Shown piece after piece: positions 13,201-25,200 of a stretch of DNA of 64,000 bases (position 1 is the stretch's first letter; each line of letters opens with the position of its first letter). The position numbers were made by a program, and so were the translations under genes. This DNA is from Camarhynchus parvulus (taxonomy: Eukaryota > Chordata > Aves > Passeriformes > Thraupidae): contig NC_044573.1 in assembly GCF_901933205.1 (NCBI RefSeq), forward strand, positions 54,877,993 through 54,941,992, given 5' to 3'. The notes beneath the pieces were generated by a model. It saw only the letters and a program-made list of their open reading frames with translations. It made no database searches and was not told the DNA's origin.

Positions 13201-16200
13201 TTTATTAATAAATAGCAATTTGTTGTTATCTTAAACCAATACCAATGATAAACATCTGAGTGGTCCTTGTTTCTACCCCTTACCCTCTGTATTTGTTTGA
13301 AGGAGCAAGTAAAGTTTCTGGAAGAAGAAATACGCTGCATGGAGGAGTCAGAATTGTCTTTTAGTGCTTACACAAATTGGTATGGAGCCACTAACAAAAA
13401 CTTCAAGAATGTGATCACCAAATTTGACGTGGTTGATAAAACAGTAATGGAGAAAAAAGTGCAGAAACTAGAGGTACAGCTTTCTTAAATGCAATTTTTG
13501 TTTCTGTTCACAAACAAGAGGCTGTCTTTTAACATACATCTTAACAGCTGGTCAAAATTCTGGCTTTACCTTCCCAGAGGAGGTAAGACCACACAGTACA
13601 AAACTTTGTTATCACATCTTATTAGATCATAGTTTGGCTATTGAAGTTACAAGTAGTCCTAAATAATATGGCAAATAATCCTAAATAATATAGTCCTAAA
13701 TACTAGTTCTATCCTTCCATAAGGCATGCTTCTATCTGTTTTATGTTAGGTTAAAACTTAAAATAAATTCCTATATCCCCAATTCCCTGCAAGTATACTT
13801 TCTTTGTGTATTTTCTATGCCCTGTGGCAAGAAGTGCTTCCTATTTCTCTTCATTGAAACACTCATATTTCGTCCTGAAAGTTGTAGATGAGCTTTTCAT
13901 ATGTCCCGCAGCTTAAGCAGCTTAAATGTAATATGCTAAGGGAAAGCTTTCATCTGTTCCAGAATTTGGAGCAGAGATCCTCTCCTGAGAGCCCTCAGCT
14001 CTAAGTTCACAAGCCCAGTGCAGGGCAGAAGTATTTGCTTTATCTCCTTCCTTCTAGCTTGACACATCTTAACTCCAGGCAATTTTGTACTGAAAAGTCC
14101 ACTCATCTTCCCTAGCAATTCTTTCTGTGTCTGTAGCAAAGTTTAAAAAAGGCAAGTTTTCATACATTTTCTGTTAATCAAGGTTTCCTTCACAGGTGCT
14201 ATTGAGTGATATGGACATAGGCCACAGTTTACTGAAATCAGCCCGCGAGAAGGGGGAGCGAGCTATAAAATTCATGGAAGAAAACGAAGTTGACCAGTTA
14301 AGAAAAGAAATTGGAGATCACGTGGAACAGCTTGAAGAGCTGGCTGGCTCCATCAGAAAAGAGCACATGACTTCAGATAAGTGTCTTCAGCTGGTAAAGG
14401 AGTTCTCAGACAAGTATAAGGCCCAAACTCAGTGGGTCATGGAGTACCAAGCCATCTTACATGCTCCTGTGGAGCCAAAGAGTGAACTCTATGAGAAGAA
14501 GGCACAATTGTCCAAATACAAGGTAAAAAGGGGTTATCTCATAATACTACTGAATTTATTTTAATCTAGTGATTCTCAGTAAATCCTCTGATCAGGTATC
14601 CAAGCTTCTTCAATAGGTACATGAGATGTTTCTGATCTGGATGTCCCAATCAGCATCAATGAAAACATGCATGATACCTGCCTCTACAAACGAGACTAAG
14701 TCCCTGGATTTGAAATGTGAATGTCCTAAAAAGGCTTCCATAGCTGAAAGTTCCTGTAATGGAGCAAAATTCTTTTATGAGTACACATATGAGTAATTGC
14801 ATTGATGTCAACAGAGGTGATTGCAGTTGAAGTAAATATAGAAATCAGTTGGTCTTTCTTGACTTCAGACATTGTCACTGTTTACATTGACTTAATCAAC
14901 TTTCTGGTTAAAGCTGGATGTCCCAGCTCAACTGATATCCCAGACATTCAGCTGCTATAACCTCCCAAGTTTTTGTCAGGATTTTAATGAAGTGTTTGGG
15001 TTATTCTCCAGTCACAAAAATGAATAAAAAATGTGCTGACAAACCCCATTTCTTCTTCTAATGATGTTTTCATAAAATACTTCAGGATTACAGATGTTTC
15101 ATGAAATGTGTACTGCGCCCAGCTGAGGTGGATTTAACTCTACTCACAGCAGCCCACGTAGTGCTGTGCTTTACATTTGCAGCTGAAAAAGTGTTGCCAA
15201 CAAACCAATGTTTTGGTCATTGCTGAGCAGTACCTACATTGCTTCAAGGCTTTCTTGCTAAAGCTGCCCAGTGCCCCTTGCCAGCTTCCCTGCTCAAAGT
15301 ACTCTCTAAAGTACAGTGCTAGGCACTCATCACATCCCATCTCATTAAGGGGATGGCTTTGGTGATATTTTCCCACCGATTTTCATAATTTGTTCCTCTG
15401 AACAAATGTTATCCATAGAACTGTCCACTTCATTCAGATGAACTCCCTTTGCTTCACCAGCTCAAGACTGTCAGCCATGCTACTAACCACTCTCAAAAGG
15501 ACCTGTTGGTTTTACATATGTGCACAGTTGTTGTCTCAGGGCACGGCTGAGAAACAGAATCCTGTATTGGTAAACAAAGTTCTGCCTGTCTGGAAAGGAT
15601 GGTATAAACCATGGTAGAAGGCTGTGCATCAGATCAAAGGGAAATTAGTGATATACATCTCCAGTGATCAGTAGATATGTTTTAATTCTTGCTTGCATTG
15701 TAGTCCATACAACAGACTGTTCTGTCTCATGAGCCCTCAATAAAGTCAGTGATTGAAAAGGGAGAGGCACTTTGTGATCTGGTGAATGATGTGACTCTAA
15801 AGAACAACACTCAAGACCTTCAGAGCAGTTACCAGGAACTCTGCAGGAAAACCAAGGTAAAAAGGAAGAAACGTCAGGATTTTTCCAATTTGCTATATTT
15901 TTACCTCTCTTTAAGATATTAACTATTTATTTCATGTTGTCATGTCTGTACAAAGAACCAGCTACCCTTAACTACACTTGGTGCTTTGTTGGGTTTTTTT
16001 GGTTTTCGTTTGGAGGGGGGGCAGAAGTGACAGGCAAATTTTGAATATGGAAAAAACTACATAAATAAATCTAACCAGTGAAATGAATTGAGTGTAGCAG
16101 GTGAAGTCTTTGTGTTTTGTAACACTAAGGAGGTATGTATTGGTGACTAGTGTGTGTTATTGTTACTACTTCTAAAAGCCTTTATTAGAATTCTAAGTAC

Positions 16201-19200
16201 ATTATTTCTTGAAGGGACAGATCCCTTTAGATTATACTCTCTTGTTTCTGCTTGATCTCCACAAACACTGTTTAGTTTAGTTGTTGAATAAAAGGCGCTG
16301 GAGAAAACAAACTGCAAGACGGATATAATTCAATTCAGCAAGGGCATTATTAATTAACACTGATTCATTAGTCCATATGTATGTTGTACTTTGAAAGGTC
16401 TAATGCTTCTAAATACATCCTAGAGTATGATTATTCCTAAAGCTTTTAATAGCTTATTCTCCTAACAAGGATAAGCTCTGCAAACCATGTTAGTACTTAT
16501 GTTTGCCCTAGGCACCTTTAATTGCCAATCCGGACACCAATAGGAGATGATTTTATTTTTTTCAAGGTTGATTTTTAGTTTAAAGACGCACCTCTGATCT
16601 GTATCAAAAAGGTGATGCCCATTGCATTAGATAGAATGTTGGGGACTGAAATTTAGAAAAACTTCCTGAAAAGAATAAATCCTTTTTAACTCAGTGTGTA
16701 CATTCTTAATTTGCCTACCACAGGCATGGGCAGTATGTACATGCAAAGGCTGTAAGCAGCAGCCATGGCATCTGGCAGGTCAAGTGCAGTCTTTCCAGGA
16801 GTGTATAATAACTAGTAAGTGAACTTAATGTCAAGTTGATTGTGTTCATTTCTCAAGTGTTTCCCTCAGTCTTCAAAGTATGATATTTCATCTGGAATGA
16901 AAATACTGCTGGGTACCACAGAAGTAATTATTCACAGAAATGTATTCACAGAATAAATGTGCATTTTGATTTCTTCTTTTACAGTCTATTCATATGAGCT
17001 TTCCTCACAGGAATATAAATTTAGATGATAATTCTTACTATGTTTTCAAGTTCTTGGTGGGTTTTGGCTTGTTTGGGTTTTTTTTAACTTTTGTAAAATC
17101 AAATCTTGTAAAAACTCTTGTACCTGAAAAATTAATTTCAGTAATTGTGGATCTGCAGGCATGTGTTGAAACCTTAGAGGTGAGAGTAAAAGAACATGAG
17201 GACTACAATAGTGATTTGCAAGAAGGAGAAAAATGGTTATTACATATGTCCAGCAGATTGGCCAGCCCTGACCTCATGGAAAGCAACAATCTTGAAATAA
17301 TCACTCAGCAACTAGCTAACCAAAAGGTGGGTTTGCTAGTGATCTTCCTTTGTAAAATAGAATTTTTCTTCTTTGCTTCTCTGCCTCTGCTCCAGATCTC
17401 TAATTATTTGTCATTCCCCTATTTTATTTCTCTTGCTGCTAACTGTGTAAATAAGCATCAGTGTCATTAATGCAGTTAACAATTCTGGCTTGCTGTTAGC
17501 ATCCTTTCTTGGATGAAACTGTATTTACATAAAGAGCTTTGTTGTACTCTGATCTGAATTCTGTGTCAGATTTTCCCTGAGAATTCCCAGAAAATGAACC
17601 ACGAAAACTGGATTTTGGTTAGTTTACTCCTGAAGTATTTTTTGTTTTAGCACTTCTAAGGTTGAAAAAAAAATACATTGAAAATTTTCTTGGTATGGAT
17701 CTGCTAAAAAAAACTTTAGAAATGTAATCACCACATTGGATGTGGTTGATAAAACAGCAGTGGAGAAGAAAGTGCAGAAACTGGAGGTACCTCTATTAGG
17801 TTGTTCTAATTCTAGGTTCTTCTATTAGGTTGTAGCTTTTAGTCAAGGTGGTGTTGAGGTTGTTGTTAGTGAAAATCATTTAATACCTTGATAGCCAGTG
17901 CTTTCTGGGAGATAAAAGGGAACAAAATCCAACCTACCACTACCTGAAACTGAGATTCCAATGGCAAATATTGAAGTCTTTAAATTATTTGTGGTTGGTG
18001 TGCTATTCTTTAACTAACCTCCTTAGATAAAAAATTGGCTACACCAAAGTCAATGGAAAGAACTGTCCACTGTGAAAGAGCTTGTGGAATGAGGTATGAT
18101 TCAGCATGAGATTTAATTTGCATTACTAGACACGAGAGGAGCTGGAGAAGCCTTGAAGAGCATGCAACAAATGAAGATTACGCATAGTCTTGGGGTCTGA
18201 GCAGACAGTGTGTACACATTATGACAGTGCTACTGCAGTTTCTGTGGGGTATCTGTGTAAAGACTTTTGTCAATGACTTTACAATGAACATGGAATCCAA
18301 CAGCTTGACTATGACAACACGTCTGAATATTTTTTTCCAAATCTGAAGATGAAAGTGTTTAAAGGAGGGAGAAAAAATGTTCTGTGCCACAGCAAGCATA
18401 TTTCTTCAAAAGTATTTTATCTGTTTCTTAGGCTATCATGGAAGAAATTGCAGGGTTTGAAGATCGTTTGAACAACCTTAAGAGTAAAGGTGATTACCTG
18501 ATCAGCCAGTGCGCAGAACATCTTCAAGCAAAATTTAAGCAAAATATACAAAGCCATCTTCAGGGAACAAGGGACAGCTATTCTGCCATATGTAGCACAG
18601 CCCAAAGAGTAAGTCTTGTTTCAAAGAATTTTTTTTTATGCCATTTAAAAATAAAGAGTATTTTTATTTCTATGAGTTATTTCTTTAAATGGTATAAAAC
18701 TCTTCCTACTGTTTCCATTTCAATTGAGCCTACAGGTTACTGAGCACTTCATCATTCCTGTGCTACAGCTGAATTCCTTGTGATCCAAATGTTGTCTTGC
18801 AACCAGCAAAAGTAGTGGCTTGTCAGTTCTAATTCTTGCTACATGCTCACTACCTTCATGGTACGCTAGCCTCTGAGCAGCTGCAGCAGAAAAAAACAGA
18901 CCTTTTTCTGTTTCAAAAACTAGGGAGCAAATTGCAGTCTTAGTGTTGATAGTTTGCATACATACATAAACAGGTCTCAAGTATGTGCTAGGAAATACTG
19001 TCTCTCTCATTAAAACCAGAATAAGAAGGGACAGCTGGGTCATTCTGTTAAACCAATTAGGAGATCAAGCCAGCAGTCAAAAAATGCCCAAACAAAACCC
19101 AAAAAAACCCTAAACAAAAGAACCCAAAAACAAACTAAAAATAATCTTATACAAAATCAATACAAAAGTGTTGGATGCAGGAAAAAGAGAGCATGTTCTT

Positions 19201-22200
19201 CGTTTGCATCTCTATTTTTTCTTTTCAGAATCTATGCATTAAATATTGTGCATCTTCTTCACATGTTATCAGGGTGCAGTGAGAGTTTAAGGAGCTTTCA
19301 GCCCTTGGAACTTTTATGTACAAGGGCTAAAATAATCAACAACTTGATGATTCTATTTTATCGGCAGTTTTCAAGGTAGGAGAAGAGAGACAATGTGATA
19401 TTTGAAAATGTGCTAAACTTACAAAATGTTTTGTTTAGGTGTACCAGACTCTGGAACATGAGCTCCAGAAGCATGTTAATCATCAGGATACTCTTCAACA
19501 GTGCCAGACTTGGCTGTCTACAGTGCAGTCAGAGCTAAAGCCTACAACATGGACAGCATTCAGCCTGGCAGATGCAGTTAAACAGGTAAAAGTTTGGCAC
19601 TTGAAAAAGCTCAGTTATTCTTAACAAGGTGAGTTCAGATAAGAGATGTAAATGTCTAGAAATTAGGTATTTTCTTGCCTTCTCAGAAAGCTGTGTAGCC
19701 TCAATGTTCATTCCCAACCCCAGAAGGAATACCTGGAATGCAAAATATCTGTAGGTGAAAAATCAAAGAGGGCTTTTACTAGCTGTGCTTAATGCTTAGA
19801 AACATGTTGCCTGAAAAATGTTGGCTAGTTAGATAAATCAGATACTCCATGGATGTGTTTAGCAGAGGGGTTTTGTCTTTCTGCTTGTCCAATTGCCCAT
19901 ATCTATTATGTTCCTCATGAGACCTTTTCAGACTACCATGGACACAGAGTCAATTATCAAGCAATTAAAACAATTTTTCAATCTAAGAGCATAGAACTGC
20001 CTGTAGCCTTCATTGACTATTAAGAATTCTTTCATTTATTCTTATTATTCTCTAGTGACAGTGTGTTTTACATTGGACTTGTAGCTTGGTTTTAAATTAA
20101 ACTGGTATGGTGCTAAAAATGCTGGAATTCAGAGCTGTCTCATCTATCGTCTCTCTTAATAGAGATCTTGAAATACTAGAGATGGCAGACCTGCAAGGGG
20201 AGGAGAAGCAGGGTGTGTGTGACACAGTGAGACCAGCACCTAAGTGCCACTAAGCTGAATTTCTCATCATCTGTCAGACATCGGAAAATTTTTTAGCTGT
20301 AGGAACAGGAAATTGTTGATAGTCCCATAAAGCTCTGGTTCCCATTCATATTGGGAAAGTCTGTCACCTTGTTGAGACTGTGTGTTTCTAAGAAACAAGC
20401 TGGCTAATTCATATGTCTCTAAGTGCTTTGGTAATTAGATAATAATCACGTTTTTAAGGATTATTCCTTTCCATAATTACAATGTAGCAACATTACCTAA
20501 AAAAAGAATGTATTTCTACATTTAATTTTATGTAAAAATAAGAAGGCAGAGCAAAAAAAACTAAAATGATTGCAATAAAACAAGATATTATTTCCACAGT
20601 CTCAGAGTTTACTTTTGAGTTGTCTTCCCTCAGGTTAAACATTTCCGGGCTCTGCAGGAGCAGGCCAATACATACTTGGATCTCCTGTGCTCCATGTGTG
20701 ATCTGTCAGATGCCACAGTGAAGAGTACAGCAGCAGACATTCAGCAAACAAAACAAACGGTACAAGATAACCACAACAACCCACTTCTAATCCTATTTAG
20801 AGCTTTAACTGCCTTGATCTGTTCCCTTTTAAAAAGGTCACATTGGGTAATGGTTTAAAGAAATGTCCTCTTACTTTCATCTGAAATATTTCTTTAGAGA
20901 TAGTTAAATAGTTTTCTCTTTCTGCTTCTTTTTTTTTTTTTAATTATTAAATCCATACATTACCATCCTGGTACTAATAAAAAGACACACAACTAAGGTT
21001 GCTAAAGGCACTTACACAGTGTTACAAGATGTTGGTCTAAAGCTACAGAAATAACATTCTGTGGAAGAAAACTGTATTCAAGTTATGTTTTCAAAAAACA
21101 ATTCAGTCTAATCTTCCCTGTATTTTATTACGTCTGAGACATATTTTATTGTCACTATTTATTCAACAATAGACTGATGTTCATATTGGCCTATATGAAT
21201 ACATTACTAATATAATAATCATCATAACAATAGAAAATATGATGGCTTAGTTAATGAATCAAAGTGCATCTATTTCAGAATATTAATTTATAGAAGTTCT
21301 GCTCAATTTCAAGTTTTAAAGTCACTTAATGCTTAGGTTTAAAATAGAACTATAAACTTAAGTTCTTGGAAAAGAAGTATTATGAGCATTCCTCTTCTTG
21401 TAAACATGAAAAATTTAGTCTCTCTTACACAGACACACAACCAAAGTTTTTAAACTACTTCTAACAAGAGTAAAAATCTAATACAGTAACAGCATTCCAT
21501 ACCACAGAAGGGAATTGTACACATCCAAATGACCCATAAAAATATGGCAGTCCAAGAAGTGAATAGCTGAAAATCATCCCAATCACAGGAGTAAGGCACT
21601 CTTTTGACATACAAAGCAGTGAAACGTTGCTAAGAAATCACAGATGGCATAGTGCCGAGATATGCTAAGCTGGTTGAGTGTCTAAATCTTAAAGGCACCC
21701 GACTGCTGTATTTAGAGCAAAAGCAGCTGTGTCACTATTGGTGTAAGAGGATTGATGGCTCAGGTCTGGTAAGCATTCTTGTTATTGGCATTTTAGAAGA
21801 GGCATATATATAAAATAACTGGGCTAAGCATATTAAATTGAACTGTTTAGTTGAAACTTTTATGTAGGGTGCGTTCTAGCAATAGTCTTGGCATGCAGCA
21901 GACTAAATTATACAAATAATTTAAGCTTTAACAGAGGACAAAGAACATTGAAATACAAACACTTATAAACTTACTTGCTTCTCACAAGGGTGAATGATAG
22001 TTAATTTCTTTTTTGTTGTTGTTTCCACCTATATTTCCTTTGATAGGTGCAATTTTTGTGACTTTTGAAGGTTAAGACTGTTATTGTAGATAATGTTAGC
22101 CCCTTCAGAATCTGGTGCAGAAATTGCTTTAGTACAGTATTGTGTTCAAAGGAAGAATGATGTTCATCCTCCATTCTCCAAAAATAGATGAATTAAAGCA

Positions 22201-25200
22201 TTCCTACTCCTTTTCATTTCTTTTCTTCTAGATTGAGCAACAGATAATGCACTCACAGTATTTGTCTCAAGGTTGGGAAGAGATCAAACAGTTGAAGGCT
22301 GAGCTCTGGATATATTTCCAGGATGTGGATCAACAGCTACAGAATTTAAAAAGGAGACGGGCAGAGTTGGAGCTAAATATTGCCCAGAATATGGTACTCC
22401 AGGTTAAGGTAAGGAGACTTTGGGTTAAGAACAGAAGGTAAGGAAGAAGTTCATTCTGTGGCTGGTATTATTTTATGATTTATATTATATGCACATACTG
22501 CATACAGTGGCTAATAAGCTCTCAGTAAGAGTAGAGAAGATAGAGGAAAGAGTGTTTCCTTGTTGATGCTGCAGGATGATTCAGAGAGCAGAAAATTGTA
22601 CTGTAGTATTTTTCTGGCTTTCTATTCTTTATTTTTTTAATAATGGACAGCATTTAGTCTACTCTAATTTGCCTTCACTTTTAGAGTAGACTAAATGCTG
22701 ATCACTGTGGACCTAAAGATAAGATTTACAAATTGTGCTTGCTAAATTCTTTGATTTCTATACTTCTAAATAGTTTAGAAGTATTTCAAAAGTAGTCAGT
22801 GAAACAGCTTGATGTTGCTGATCTCTAAGAAGAGGTACAAAGAAACACAATTTAATTAATGAGACATACCTTCATATCTTCTCTCATTCATTCCAGAACA
22901 GAGACATTTTATGACCATTCTGTACACACCAATAACTTAACCATACATACCAATAACTTAACAAAATTTCTTTAATAAATTAATAAATTTGTGGGTTTTT
23001 AATTTTTGGTTTAGACTTTGCTTGTATTCTTTTTCTGATGTGCCAAGAGTTAGGTGAAAAATAAACAGCACTTCCTCTCCGTTTCTGTTCTACTCACACT
23101 TTGGAGCAAAGTCAAACCCTTTGAAGATGCCTCAGCAGAATCTGGACTGAAAGCTGTTATACCAGCTATCATTAGAGTCCGGGAAGAAGAAGGAGTCTCT
23201 ATTTCTTCACTCTTTCAGTCAGTAACTTTGGATTATAATAAAAGGGAGACATCCACTGTACTGTTAGATATGGCACAAGGTGTTTTTTTTGTAATCATTT
23301 CCCCTAGTAAAGGAAGATGCCTAGCTCCATTTGAAGCCATCATGAGGAGGAATGAGGCAGACCTGGAGATGGGTGTGCTTGTTTAGTTATAGTTACTGGA
23401 ACTAGAATGTAGAAAAATATTATATTTACCTTAGTGTGTAAGGGCTGAAAAATATTTGGTTAGTTTTAGTTGTCAGTATATTGTGTATTCTTCTTTTTGG
23501 GGTCTCTCTGACTTCTTATTTGGTAGGATGTGTATGCAGATGAACTCCTTCAGTTACTAGTTATTAATCATACCTAGGTAATCCATGGTTTTGTTTCAAT
23601 AGTGACAGTGGTAATGGTTGCTGTTACAGAAGTAGGAGCAATACAGAGTACGGATATGGAGTCTCACTGACTCATGGACTCTGCTTCCTATTTTTAGTCT
23701 CTAATGAAAAAGGAAAAAAAATAAGCTAGTAATAGTGCTGGTAAAATGAATTATTCTTGTGAGATTCAAGATTACCTTGCATGTTTTAGTGTATGGCAGG
23801 AGCTGTGCTAGTCCAGAAGCCTGGACAACAGGATGTGACTCGATCACGAGTTCTGTTTTTATCACTGGCACTTGGAAACTCCTCTGGCTTGCTTTAGCAT
23901 CTATTACCAACTTGTCTTCACGTGAGAAGATGGGGAGGAGGGTTTGAAGAGGAGTGAAAGCACTTCTTCCAATTTACATCTGCAGAGCATTTTCCTGGGC
24001 AGATAATTAGTTCATACATATGTAATTTATTTATTTCAGAGCTTTTATTTAAGTTCCATTTTATAATTTTGAATGCATGTTATTATATTGGGTTTTACTT
24101 GTATCTTTTTCAGGAATTCAGTCAGAAGTTGCAGTCTAAGCAGTCAGCTCTCACCTCTGTGACTGAGAAGATGAACAAACTAACCCAAGGACAGGAATCA
24201 CCTGAACACAAGGAAATAGGAGAACTGAGCAACCAGTGGCTGGACCTCTGCCTTCAGGCACATAATTTGCTCATGCAGAGGGAGGAGGATCTGCAGAGGA
24301 CAAGGGATTACCACGATCGCATGAATGTCGTTGAAGTTTTCCTGGAAAAGCTCACAAAAGAGTGGGACAACCTGGCTAGGTAAAAAAGCAAACTGTGCAT
24401 ATGTGCTGAAAGAGGAGTTTGCAGAGTGTCTCTAAGTGGGAACCGCTAAAAATCCCTTTTTGCATACTTAATTAAAAGCACACCTCCCTTATTAAGTATC
24501 AGGCAATTAATCCTTTCTGTTAAAATGGATAGAGTTTGACAGGTCAGAGCTTCAGTGTTTGTCTTTAAGGCAAGCAGTGATTGATCCTGTCTCAGGGTAT
24601 AGCATTTCCTGATATTTCAAGAATGCTGACTATTTCATTTAAACTCTTTCATTTGAGGTGGTCCATGAATTCATGGTTCATTCACTGGTTCATTTGCATT
24701 GCGATACTGTTATATCAATTAGACTATTATATTAAATACTAAATATAGTAGTTACTATTATCTTAGTAACTACTCCTAAATATTTGCAGCTGCTTTGCAT
24801 AGGATAAGCACACCAGCTGTGAGTAAAATTGTGAGTGTATTGCTGCTCCTGTCACTGCCATGGAACACGATTCACTTCAACCTCAATACTTGCTGTTGTT
24901 CATATGTGCAATATAATCAGTATGGTCTGTATTCATGTACATGTGTATGGTCAGCCTGATGACTATTCAGCAGATGAAAGGGAAACTAATAAATTTGTGA
25001 AGTTTTTAAATTAATGTTCAAGGCTGCTACCGTCAAGTGAATCTGAAAACGTAGGTCTTTATATCATATTGATTTCAGTATGCAGTGGGCTTATAATCAA
25101 TCCCGACCTCTTTTAAAAGCCTGTGCTGAAATAGGGTCTAATAACTCATTTTTGTCCTGTCCTTTTTGATAACAGATCTGATGCTGAAAGTACAAATGTG

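Noticed and set aside
16994..17470. 158-codon + frame taken as one exon
   Set aside because: Only 17,159-17,326 is exon 14. The rest is readthrough into intron, shown by the acceptor and donor and by homology.
22929..22962. 21-bp tandem duplication (CCAATAACTTAAC units)
   Set aside because: A small slippage event in AT-rich intron with no further structure.
23054..23386. 110-codon open frame on the + strand in the intron after exon 18
   Set aside because: The protein resembles nothing I know, has no helical-repeat character, and no splice sites of matching phase frame it.
24747..24774. 11-bp inverted repeat with 6-nt loop
   Set aside because: Short, AT-rich palindromes of this size are expected by chance in introns of this length.
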